From Maricaulis sp. (lineage in GTDB: Bacteria > Pseudomonadota > Alphaproteobacteria > Caulobacterales > Maricaulaceae): 53,634 nucleotides of DNA. The stretch's first letter is position 1, and every line of letters starts with the position of its first letter. Where the stretch lies: the NCBI RefSeq assembly GCF_015665295.1, contig NZ_JADFAJ010000031.1, forward strand, positions 1-53,634, given 5' to 3'. A model generated the notes under the pieces. It was given only the letters and a program-made list of their open reading frames with translations. It was not told the DNA's origin and made no database searches. This document shows positions 25,292 to 33,159 of this stretch, in pieces. Position numbers and translations under genes: made by a program.

Positions 25292-26440
25292 CTAGCGCAA
25301 AGGTCCGGTGAGATGGAGACGGACCTTGAGGCCACCATGATCAACCGGCCGCCCAGGCTGGCCAAAGGGCAGGCGCGTGGCGCGTACCAGCGCGGGATCG
25401 GTGGTCACCAGGGCAACCCGCCAGCCGGAAAAATGCATCCGCATCGCTTCGCCAAATGCACCATAGACTGCATAAAGGGCCTTCTTGTTGCCGATCCGGG
25501 CGCCATAGGGCGGATTGACGATGACCAAGCCCGGCGGACCATCGGGACGCGCAAGCTCCTTGACCGGCACGACATCGAAATCGGTGACGCCGGCTAATCC
25601 GGCGCGTTCGGCATTGGTCCGGCTCATTCGGACGGCGCCCGGGTCACGGTCAGAGCCGCGATAGCGCGCAGCCCCGAATGTGGCGGCAGCCCGCGCGGCG
25701 GCGGTCTCGGTGCGCGCGGACTTAAGCGATCGCCAAGCCGCGCGGTCAAAACCGGCAAGCAGCTCGAAAGCAAAATTGCGTGAGCGGCCCGGCAAAAGGC
25801 CGGCCGCGATCTCGGCCGCCTCGATGACAAAGGTGCCCGAGCCGCACATCGGGTCAAGCACGGGCTCCGCCCCGTCAAACCCGGCCTCGCGCAGGAAGAG
25901 CGACGCCATGGTTTCGCGGATCGGCGCCTTGCTGACCTCAGCCTTGAAGCCGCGCCGGTGCAATAATTCACCAGACGTATCGACGCTCAGCGTACACAGA
26001 TTGTCATCAATCCGGACCCGGACGCACAAGCCAGCCTCATCGCTTGTCGGAGTACCGGCGACGGCCTCGATCGCCTTCGCCACGCGCTCGGCGGCGGCTC
26101 CGGCATGGTAGATTTTCGAGCGTCGGCAGCTGGCTTCGACCTTCACCGGCATATCGGGTCGCAGCAGCCCCTTCCAGTCGAATCGGTGGGCACGCTTGTC
26201 CAGCTGCGACAGGTGGACCACGCGAAAACTGTCGAACCGGGCCAGAATCCGACTGGCGCCGCGCACTTCGAGATTGGCCCGCCACACATCAGCCCAGCCG
26301 CCGACAATCGTCACACCGCCCGGCTCCGGACGCGGCTTGTCAAACCCGAGCGCTGTCAGCTCTGCGCACAGGGCTGGCTCAAGGCCGGGCACCACACCCA
26401 GGAAAATTTCGAAACCCGTGTCATTCGCCATCGCGGACAT
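25292..26440 (-). CDS. THUMP-domain 23S rRNA methyltransferase (RlmL-like)
   Basis: A 382-residue S-adenosylmethionine-dependent RNA methyltransferase. The N-terminal third (EIFLGVVPGLEPALCAELTALGF ... HLSQLDKRAHRFDW) is a ferredoxin-like plus THUMP region that binds RNA. The methyltransferase domain shows LDPMCGSGTFVIEAAEIAAG (SAM motif I), GSDRDPGAVRMS and the target-site NPPYGARIG. It resembles the G2445-modifying half of RlmL. A second ATG three codons in is an alternative start. It follows modC by 50 bp. No link to molybdate is implied; it may be a neighbouring housekeeping gene. Confidence 0.88.
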   Translation of the reverse strand: MSAMANDTGFEIFLGVVPGLEPALCAELTALGFDKPRPEPGGVTIVGGWADVWRANLEVRGASRILARFDSFRVVHLSQLDKRAHRFDWKGLLRPDMPVKVEASCRRSKIYHAGAAAERVAKAIEAVAGTPTSDEAGLCVRVRIDDNLCTLSVDTSGELLHRRGFKAEVSKAPIRETMASLFLREAGFDGAEPVLDPMCGSGTFVIEAAEIAAGLLPGRSRNFAFELLAGFDRAAWRSLKSARTETAAARAAATFGAARYRGSDRDPGAVRMSRTNAERAGLAGVTDFDVVPVKELARPDGPPGLVIVNPPYGARIGNKKALYAVYGAFGEAMRMHFSGWRVALVTTDPALVRATRLPFGQPGRPVDHGGLKVRLHLTGPLR

Positions 26441-26490
26441 TTATCCGAGATCGCGGCCGGATGCGACCACCAGAGACGACAAGCGACCAC

Positions 26491-27576
26491 TCACCCCTGG
26501 CCCACCTCATCCAAGGCAATCGCCAGTGATTTGACGACGGCCTGGCACTCGACACCTTCTGCCAGTTCCAGCGCGGCGATCGAGCGGCGGGTGATGCGCG
26601 CCAGGACAGGCCCGGCCGGCGTTTTTAGCGTCACCAGCGTCGCGGCGGCATCGACTTCCGCGATGCGTTCGACCGTGGCAGGCAAGATGTTGAGTGCCGA
26701 CAGGCCTCGCGGCCGATCGCGGGAGACCAGCACATCACTGGCGGCGATGCGCAGGCGCACCATGCCGCCTTCTGTCCCGTAAAACTCCGGCAGGTAGATC
26801 GGCGTGCCGCCGGCCGACAATTCCGTAAGACCATCCTCATGCCGACGCCCGATGCGGGCGCAGATCACGGCACCGGCCTGACTTGCTCCCGCAGGCATCA
26901 GGGCTGGATCGCCCAGAATCTGCTCAGGCGTGCCCTGACCGACCGCGCGACCGGCCTCGATCACGACAACCGTGGTCGCCAGCCTGACCACTTCCGGCAC
27001 AGAGTGGGAAACGTAGAGGATGGGAATGGAAAACGCGTCCCGCAGCCCTTCAAAACAAGTCAGGATCTCCGCCTTGCGTGGCGCATCCAGAGCCGCCAGC
27101 GGTTCGTCGGCCAGCAGCATGTCGGGATTGCTCAGCAAGGCCCGCCCGATCGCAACCCTTTGTCGTTCACCGCCCGACAGGCCTGCCACCGCCCTGTCCA
27201 GGAGTGCGCCGATCCCAAGGAGCTCGACTATCGGATCAAAGCCGACCGCTTGCGGTCGTACCGCGGCGAACCTGCGTCCATAGAGAAGATTGGCGCGCAC
27301 ACTCAGGTGCGGAAACAGGCGCGCATCCTGGAAGACGCAGGCCAGCTGTCGCCGGTGTGGCGGGACGAAGACCCGTTTTTCTGTGTCATTGAGGCAGCGC
27401 CCGTCAATACTGATTCTGGCATGCCGGGGCCGGGTCAGGCCCGCCACAGCGCTGACTAGGCTCGACTTGCCAGAGCCCGAGCGTCCAAACAACACGGTGA
27501 CGCCGGGCGGCGCCTCAAACTGCGCATCCAGCTCGAAATCACCAAAACGGTGCCGGACATCGACCCTCAGACTCAT
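26491..27576 (-). CDS. modC: molybdate ABC transporter ATP-binding protein
   Basis: A 361-residue ATPase driving molybdate uptake. Walker A FGRSGSGKSS (30-39), Q-loop FQDARLFPHLSV, signature LSGGERQR, Walker B MLLADEPLAALD and the H-loop YVSHSVPEV are all present. A C-terminal TOBE domain (GLSALNILPATVERIAEVDAAATLVTL ... RITRRSIAALEL) binds oxyanion and identifies ModC. The ATG overlaps the modB stop (ATGA). Third gene of modABC. Confidence 0.95.
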   Translation of the reverse strand: MSLRVDVRHRFGDFELDAQFEAPPGVTVLFGRSGSGKSSLVSAVAGLTRPRHARISIDGRCLNDTEKRVFVPPHRRQLACVFQDARLFPHLSVRANLLYGRRFAAVRPQAVGFDPIVELLGIGALLDRAVAGLSGGERQRVAIGRALLSNPDMLLADEPLAALDAPRKAEILTCFEGLRDAFSIPILYVSHSVPEVVRLATTVVVIEAGRAVGQGTPEQILGDPALMPAGASQAGAVICARIGRRHEDGLTELSAGGTPIYLPEFYGTEGGMVRLRIAASDVLVSRDRPRGLSALNILPATVERIAEVDAAATLVTLKTPAGPVLARITRRSIAALELAEGVECQAVVKSLAIALDEVGQG

Positions 27577-28265
27577 TCGCCGGCCACCTTCCGGGCAACG
27601 CGGCGCGCCAGAATCTCCGAGGCGATCAAGGCGGATATCGAAATCACCACCGAGATGATCACCAGTCGCACGGCCGACATTTCCCCGCCGGGCACCTGCA
27701 GGATTGCGTGGATCGCTGTTGGCAGAGTCTGGGTCTGGCCGGGAATGTTGGCAACAAAGGTGATGGTTGCCCCGAACTCCCCCATCGCCTTGGCGAAGGC
27801 GAGAATCGAACCTGCCAGAACGCCCGGCAACGCCAGCGGCAGGGTCACCGTCGCGAAGACCTGGATCGGCCGGGCACCAAGCGTGGCACTGGCCTGCTCC
27901 AGCTTGGGGTCGACGGCCTCAATCGACAGACGGATAGCCCGAACCATCAAGGGAAAGGCCATGATCGCAGCCGCCAGAACCGCCCCGGTCCAGCGAAATG
28001 CGAAGACAATCCCGAAGGGTTCCAGCAAACGGCCAACCGGACCCTGGCTTCCGAACGCCAGCAAAAGCAGATAGCCGGTCACCACGGGCGGCAGGATGAG
28101 CGGCAGATGCACAAGTCCGTTGAGCAGAGACCGGCCCGGGAAATTCCCGCGCGCCAGCAGATGCGCTATCCACAGGCCGGGCGGCAGGCTGAGCAGCGTC
28201 GCCCATGCTGCAACGCGCAGCGACAGGAATACCGCCTGCCACTCCTGCGGGCTCAACCCGTCCAT
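27573..28265 (-). CDS. modB: molybdate ABC transporter permease
   Basis: A 230-residue inner-membrane permease with about five or six hydrophobic segments. The EAA loop that docks the ATPase is visible as EQASATLGARPIQVFATVTLPLALPGVLAG. The start ATG 28265 is 15 bp after the modA stop, and the end overlaps modC. Order A-B-C and close spacing indicate one operon. Confidence 0.95.
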   Translation of the reverse strand: MDGLSPQEWQAVFLSLRVAAWATLLSLPPGLWIAHLLARGNFPGRSLLNGLVHLPLILPPVVTGYLLLLAFGSQGPVGRLLEPFGIVFAFRWTGAVLAAAIMAFPLMVRAIRLSIEAVDPKLEQASATLGARPIQVFATVTLPLALPGVLAGSILAFAKAMGEFGATITFVANIPGQTQTLPTAIHAILQVPGGEMSAVRLVIISVVISISALIASEILARRVARKVAGE

Positions 28266-28280
28266 ACGCGCCGCCTCCTG

Positions 28281-29117
28281 TCACTCATCAACGACAAATC
28301 CCTGCTCTTCCAGCACACCACGGGCCTGCGCACTGCGCAGGAAGGCGAAAAACTGGCGCGTCGCATCGCTGGCCCGCCCCGCCGTGATCGCGACCGGATA
28401 GCGGATTCCGGGATGGCTCGAGGCCGGCAGCTCGAACAGCACGGATACACGCGGCTCAGCGAGCGCATCACTTCGGTAGACAAGCCCGATCGGCGCCTCA
28501 CCGATGGCGACGAGGGCCAGTGCCGCGCGCGCATTGTCGGCCTGCACAACATTACCTGACAGATCCTCCCAAAGGCCGAGCGAGCGAAGCGCTGCCTCGC
28601 CGTATATCCCCGCAGGAACCGATCCGAGCAAGGCCATGGCCATGCGACGATCACCGAGCTCGGCCAGGCAAGCCTCGAACGTGATATCCGGCCAGGGCGT
28701 GCGACCACTGCCATGCGCAATGAGCACCAGTCGGTTGCCGACGAGGTCAAAGCGGCTGTCCGCCTCGATCCGGCCTTCGGTCTCCAGCCTGTCCATCCAC
28801 GCCGAATTCGCCGACATGAAGATGTCGGCCGGCGCACCCAGCGAGATCTGCCGGGCCAGTACGGGCGATCCGGCATAGGCCAGGGTGAGGTGGTGGCCGG
28901 TCTGGCGCTCGAATTCAGCGCCAATTTCATCGAGGGCCGTGCGCAGGCTCGATGCGGCAAACACCGTGATCTCGCCGGCCGGTGGCGCTGCCCGGCAACC
29001 GGTCAACAGGACCAGCCCGGCCAGTCCGGCCGCCAGAATGTCGAACGCCCACCGCAGGCGCGAGCGACCCGTCTGGTCGCTGGCAGCCCTTGCGGTTTGA
29101 AGAACGGTTATCGCCAC
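28281..29117 (-). CDS. modA: molybdate-binding protein
   Basis: A 278-residue substrate-binding protein for molybdate (or tungstate). The N-terminal part holds a hydrophobic segment ending in LLTGC, probably a lipoprotein signal, although the start (GTG 29117, with GGAGAG about 13 bases upstream) leaves a long leader. The binding-protein fold begins ITVFAASSLRTALDEIGAEFERQTG, where the Ser of AASS binds oxyanion; AGSPVLARQISLGAPADIFMSAN, VPAGIYGEAALRSLGLW and APIGLVYRSDAL are further family motifs. It follows the SDR gene by 21 bp, so that gene may belong to the same transcript. Confidence 0.93.
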   Translation of the reverse strand: MAITVLQTARAASDQTGRSRLRWAFDILAAGLAGLVLLTGCRAAPPAGEITVFAASSLRTALDEIGAEFERQTGHHLTLAYAGSPVLARQISLGAPADIFMSANSAWMDRLETEGRIEADSRFDLVGNRLVLIAHGSGRTPWPDITFEACLAELGDRRMAMALLGSVPAGIYGEAALRSLGLWEDLSGNVVQADNARAALALVAIGEAPIGLVYRSDALAEPRVSVLFELPASSHPGIRYPVAITAGRASDATRQFFAFLRSAQARGVLEEQGFVVDE

Positions 29118-29138
29118 GGCAATCCAGACACTCTCCGG

Positions 29139-29822
29139 TTAAACCCGCCCGGTTACTGGCAGCAAGGCGCCTGTAACGGCCCGGGCCTGTTCGCTGGCAA
29201 GAAACAGAATGACCGCCGCGAGATCATCCGGCGCCACCCAGTCAGACGGGTCCGCATCCGGCATGTCGGCTCGATTGGCGGGCGTATCGATAATGGAGGG
29301 CAGGACGGCATTAACCGTCACCTTGCCAATCAGTTCACGCGACAGACTTTCGGTCAGACGCGCGACCCCGGCCTTGGACGCGGCATAGGCGCCCATGCCC
29401 GTGTCAGATCTCACCGCACCGGCCGCGCCGATATTCACGATCCGTCCCGCCGCGCTTTCTGTCAGCCAGGGCAAGGCTGCCTGGCTGGCGACGACAGCCG
29501 TGCGCAAATTGATGGCGAACATGCGTGCCCAGGTCTCGACATCGCCGCCCTCGACCGTTTCCCAGGCAAAGCCGCCGGCGATATTGAGCAGGGCATCAAT
29601 ACCCCCATTCGTCTCGGCGATTGTCGACATGGCGTTGCCCGTGGCATCCGGGTCGGTGAGGTCAACGCCGCCGAGACGGAGATGACCAGCCAGATCGGTC
29701 GCATCACCGATTGGAGCCCGGTCGACCAAGGCGACCCGGTGGCCCTCCTGAAGCGCCCGACGCGCTGCTGCCTGCCCGAGAATTCCTGCTCCACCGGTGA
29801 TCACGATCGTGCGCTTGTTCAT
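29139..29822 (-). CDS. short-chain dehydrogenase/reductase
   Basis: A 227-residue SDR. TGGAGILG (9-16) is a variant of the TGxxxGxG cofactor motif, NIAGG stands for the NNAG motif, and the catalytic set is Ser/Tyr-x-x-x-Lys in GAYAASKAG. The ATG at 29822 has GGGAAG 7 bases upstream; the open frame extends to 29990 but without protein character. It precedes modABC with a 21-bp gap. Substrate is unknown. It is not close to xylB at 16686. Confidence 0.85.
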   Translation of the reverse strand: MNKRTIVITGGAGILGQAAARRALQEGHRVALVDRAPIGDATDLAGHLRLGGVDLTDPDATGNAMSTIAETNGGIDALLNIAGGFAWETVEGGDVETWARMFAINLRTAVVASQAALPWLTESAAGRIVNIGAAGAVRSDTGMGAYAASKAGVARLTESLSRELIGKVTVNAVLPSIIDTPANRADMPDADPSDWVAPDDLAAVILFLASEQARAVTGALLPVTGRV

Positions 29823-30189
29823 GCTTCTTCCCGCTGCCTTGTCATTGCTCTTGCCGGTCAGGACCGGTTGCCGCCAAGAAACCTGAATTCCATGTCGCAA
29901 ACCAGTCCTGCGGACAGGTTTTCCTCGCTCTACCGGGCCGCTTTGCGCCTTTTTCTGCGTATATCGCGGGAAAGAAAGGTGTGATGTCATCCCTGCCCTG
30001 TACCCAAATCATCGTCATTCTGACAAAGGTCGGGATGGCGGTGTGTGGGGCGTGGGGAGGCTGATCCCTGTCTGACACCCGGGCCATGAACTGGCTGGTG
30101 TACGCGCCCGTTGCGGCTTGGCATCGCTACAGGCGAGGCCGGCTCTGTGCAAAACTCGGCAGGCCTGATTCGAACCCTTGGAGCGCCAA
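29823..30189. other. 367-bp intergenic region with a REP-like hairpin
   Basis: This stretch separates the SDR/mod operon from the divergent aldo/keto reductase. No gene-like frame was found. A stem-loop CATTCTGAC-AAAG-GTCGGGATG lies at 30016-30037, resembling the short palindromic repeats common between genes of proteobacteria. A T-loop-like GGGTTCGAATC on the minus strand near 30170 lacks any tRNA fold. Confidence 0.5.
30016..30037. repeat. REP-like stem-loop
   Basis: CATTCTGAC pairs with GTCGGGATG over 9 positions (two G-T pairs) around the tetraloop AAAG. The GAC-AAAG-GTC core is like dispersed intergenic palindromes of many alphaproteobacteria. Only one copy was noticed in the window, so its repeat nature is an inference. 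Confidence 0.4.
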
Positions 30190-31080
30190 ATGGACATCGA
30201 CACCACACCTGCAATCTGGGGCGCCATGCGCGCTCGGCAGGGCCGTGACACCGCAAGCACCGAAGGGTTCGCGCGCATGCTGGCAACCTGTCTGGATCTC
30301 GGCATCGACTGGATCGATCATGCCGACATCTATGATGACGGTGCGGTCGAGGCCCTGCATGGCGAGGCGGCCCGGACCCTTTCCGGCGGGGACCGCTCAC
30401 GCCTGCGCGTGATCAGCAAGTGCGGGGTCCGTTTCGCCTCACCCGGCCAGCCCGGTGTTCGGCTGCATCATTATCGGGCCGATGCGGCCTGGCTGCAGCA
30501 ACAGGCGGAGGCCTCCCTGGCGAGGCTCGGTACCGAGCGCATTGATCTCTACCTCCTGCACCGGCCCGACTATCTCATGCGGGCCGAGGAGACGGCCCGG
30601 GCTCTGGAGGACCTGATCAGCAGTGGCAAGATCGCCGCTTGCGGCGTGTCCAATTTCTCGGCCCACCAGGTCGAAACACTCGCCGCGGCCGGCAATCTGG
30701 CACTCGCCGCCAACCAGATTGAGCTGTCACCCTTCCACACCGCGCCACTCGATAATGGACAGATCGACCAGGCCCGCCGACTGGGCCTGGCAGTCCTTGC
30801 CTGGTCACCACTCGGCGGGCAGCGCCTGTTCAACGCCGACGATGAAGTATCGTGTCGGGTACGCGACTGCCTGTACGCAATGCGGGCACGATTGCCGGAC
30901 GATCACGGCATCGACGCGCTGGCCCTTGCCTGGTCGCGCCGGCTCGGTGCAATCCCGATCCTGGGAACCGCTAGCCGTGATCGTCTCGAGCGGCAGGTTC
31001 GAGAGATGTACGCCATCGAGATGGACGTGCAGGACTGGTATGAAATCCTGGAGGCAGCACGGGGCGTGCGGGTACCCTGA
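30190..31080 (+). CDS. aldo/keto reductase (YdhF-like)
   Basis: A 296-residue NADP-dependent oxidoreductase of the AKR fold. The catalytic tetrad is visible as Asp43 and Tyr48 (WIDHADIYDDG), Lys77 (ISKCGVRF) and the His in LYLLHRPDYL. NFSAHQVETL and WSRRLGAIPILGTASRDRLERQV are conserved barrel and cofactor regions. ATG 30190 is chosen because GGAG lies 7-10 bases upstream; a TTG twelve bases earlier is the only extension. It stands alone, 22 bp from the convergent cupin gene. Substrate unknown; an aldose or keto-acid is possible given the neighbours. Confidence 0.9.
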   Translation: MDIDTTPAIWGAMRARQGRDTASTEGFARMLATCLDLGIDWIDHADIYDDGAVEALHGEAARTLSGGDRSRLRVISKCGVRFASPGQPGVRLHHYRADAAWLQQQAEASLARLGTERIDLYLLHRPDYLMRAEETARALEDLISSGKIAACGVSNFSAHQVETLAAAGNLALAANQIELSPFHTAPLDNGQIDQARRLGLAVLAWSPLGGQRLFNADDEVSCRVRDCLYAMRARLPDDHGIDALALAWSRRLGAIPILGTASRDRLERQVREMYAIEMDVQDWYEILEAARGVRVP

Positions 31081-31102
31081 AACCGGTCCGAGGTTCCGCA
31101 TT

Positions 31103-32134
31103 TCAACGGTTGAGCGGGCGCCCGACAATGGCTCGGATGCGCGCCAGAGTCTCCGGTGTCGGATCACCAAACAGGCCGCGCGCCGACGGCGGAAGATGCG
31201 CCATCGGATCCTCGTCATCCTGAAACAGGTAGCGATCGAAGATGAGTTTCCAGGCCTGGCGCTCACGAGCCGGCATGCCGCGCAGGGTCAACAGGCCGTG
31301 CAGCAATGTCAGGAAGGGTGTCGCCAGATGCTCCGGCCCGTCGCGCCACCAGAAATTCATCATTATCCCGAAGGGGTCCAGCGTCTCGACATAGTGGACC
31401 TGCATGGAGGGCATGTAGAGTGCGTCACCCGGGCCCAGCTCGGCAAGGCGGGCTTGCTGCATGGCCTCGGCAAAGCGCGGAAAGCGGTCAAGGTCCGGCG
31501 CGCGTGGATCGACCAGGCTGACCGGCTGACCCGCCAGTGTGACATCGAGCGGACCGATATAAAGGTTGGCCAGCTGCTCGATGGGGAAGAGCAGGAAGCG
31601 ACGCCGACCGGAGACCACACAGGCCAGGTTCTGTGGCAGGTCCCAATGTGGTGCGGTGCGGGTCTGATTGCCGATCCAGAGCGAGGTCAGACGCTCGACG
31701 TCCGGATCGAGCAGCGGCATCGCATTGTCCCTCGCGATCGGCTCCAGGGCCTCGCGCACCGGCACGCCGCCGGCGAACACGGCATCCGGTTCCGTCGCGT
31801 CTTGCCCCGACAAAAGCGTGTCCAGCAATGCACCGAGCGGCGGCGTTTCCACGTCGAAGGTGAAACCACTGAAATCATCCTTGTAGAAGAACCGTGTCCC
31901 GGTCGCATGCGGCTGGCGGAAGGTCCGGACCAGCGTGTCCGGCGCCGTCTGCTTCAGCCGGTCGGCAAGCACATCCGCGCCCTGTCGGGAGGCCGCGAGC
32001 AGGGGCCAGTCATTGACCAGTCCCCGCAGGACGGCGGGCTCGCCGGCTGGCTGGATATCCGCCTCGAAGCGCGCCCGTTCTACGCCCTCGAATTCGGCGA
32101 CCGGTGCTATCCCGGGAAATCCATCAATCACCAT
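31103..32134 (-). CDS. cupin-like (JmjC/cupin_8) Fe(II)/2-oxoglutarate oxygenase-type protein
   Basis: A 343-residue protein with the JmjC-like double-stranded beta-helix. The Fe-binding motif HxD is seen in TAPHWDLPQNLACVV, with a distal His in PSMQVHYVETLDPFGIMMNFWW; PGDALYMPS lies between. Proteins of this type recur beside TonB receptors and halogenase-like genes in Caulobacter relatives, where they may hydroxylate an unknown target. ATG 32134 is the first start that gives family-like sequence; the open frame extends to 32299 inside the esterase gene. Last gene of GH97-esterase-cupin (43-bp gap). Confidence 0.82.
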   Translation of the reverse strand: MVIDGFPGIAPVAEFEGVERARFEADIQPAGEPAVLRGLVNDWPLLAASRQGADVLADRLKQTAPDTLVRTFRQPHATGTRFFYKDDFSGFTFDVETPPLGALLDTLLSGQDATEPDAVFAGGVPVREALEPIARDNAMPLLDPDVERLTSLWIGNQTRTAPHWDLPQNLACVVSGRRRFLLFPIEQLANLYIGPLDVTLAGQPVSLVDPRAPDLDRFPRFAEAMQQARLAELGPGDALYMPSMQVHYVETLDPFGIMMNFWWRDGPEHLATPFLTLLHGLLTLRGMPARERQAWKLIFDRYLFQDDEDPMAHLPPSARGLFGDPTPETLARIRAIVGRPLNR

Positions 32135-32177
32135 CTCGGCCTGTCCGGTCTCTTGCCTGCGGGTCAGCCGACGACGA

Positions 32178-33155
32178 TCAGTCCGGCTGCCCGACACCCA
32201 ACAGGAAGACCAGCGGATCGGCAAGCCGGGCATTCCATGCCGTCTCGTTGTGATCGGCTCCCTCATAGCGGGTCGAGCGATAACGGGCAGAGTCGTCAAA
32301 GCCGCGCCCGGCCATCACGGCATCAATCGCATCCTGGTAGGGCGGATAGAGACCATCCAGATTGATCGTGCCATGATCCAGCCAGATGCGGTGACGGGTC
32401 GGATCCAGCGGCGCATCGGCCAGGAAATCCGACCAGGCTGCCAGCGCCTGCTCGCGCCAGGCACCGGCGATTTGCGGGTCGCGGAAAGACCCATCGGCAA
32501 AAATCGGCCAATGAGTCGACAAGCCGGCCGCCGCCCCGAAGGTCTCGGAATGCCGTGCCAGCCCGTAAAACGAGATCAATCCGCCCATGCTCGACCCCAT
32601 CAGGGCCGTTTCTGCGGCCTCGGGACGGGTCCGGTAGCGGCTGTCGATGAGCGGTTTGATGTCCTCGACCAAAAAGCGCAGAAAAACATCGGACAAGACC
32701 GCATCACCCCAGCTCTCCATCGCCTGCGCCTGCGCCGCGGCTGGCAGGCGGTCGAAGACGGCCCGGGGGGCATATTCAAGGGCCCGGCTTGGCGTGTTCC
32801 AGATGCCGACAATTATGGCCGGCCGGATACGCCCCTCGGCGATCAGGCGGTCCATTGTCTCGTCCAGCCCCCACTCGACACCGGCGAAGGAATAACCCGG
32901 CTCAAACAGGTTCTGCCCGTCCATGGCATAGATTACCGGATAGGCCTGTACGCCCTCCGCATAGCCGGGCGGCAAATAGACCGAGATCGGTCGCGCTTCC
33001 AGCCCGTCCGCACCCATAGGCTCGAGGCGGATCACCTCTCCGGCGTCCGGCTGCGCCGTGATCGCCGGTGTAAACAGAACCAGCAGGGCCAGTGAAAGCA
33101 TGGCTGGGGACAGCATGGCCGGGAAAAGCTGGCCCGGTGACAGGAGATGCCGCAT
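32178..33155 (-). CDS. secreted esterase, enterochelin esterase/esterase D-like
   Basis: A 325-residue alpha/beta hydrolase with a signal peptide (PAMLSLALLVLFTPAITAQ). The nucleophile elbow is GSSMGG, YAMDGQNLF is the oxyanion-side strand, and the catalytic His lies in EGADHNETAW; the Asp is probably in LDHGTINLDGLY. Such esterases occur in glycan loci and may remove acyl or feruloyl groups, but their substrate cannot be assigned. ATG 33155 is 4 bp after the GH97 stop; an upstream frame to 33230 overlaps GH97. Confidence 0.85.
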   Translation of the reverse strand: MRHLLSPGQLFPAMLSPAMLSLALLVLFTPAITAQPDAGEVIRLEPMGADGLEARPISVYLPPGYAEGVQAYPVIYAMDGQNLFEPGYSFAGVEWGLDETMDRLIAEGRIRPAIIVGIWNTPSRALEYAPRAVFDRLPAAAQAQAMESWGDAVLSDVFLRFLVEDIKPLIDSRYRTRPEAAETALMGSSMGGLISFYGLARHSETFGAAAGLSTHWPIFADGSFRDPQIAGAWREQALAAWSDFLADAPLDPTRHRIWLDHGTINLDGLYPPYQDAIDAVMAGRGFDDSARYRSTRYEGADHNETAWNARLADPLVFLLGVGQPD

Positions 33156-33159
33156 CCCG

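Noticed and set aside
30160-30190. tRNA-like T-loop (GGGTTCGAATC on the minus strand)
   Set aside because: The flanking bases do not form a T-stem and no acceptor or anticodon arm could be drawn.
30623-32365. 580-residue plus-strand frame
   Set aside because: It crosses the aldo/keto reductase in another frame and the cupin gene in antisense, with no recognisable fold.
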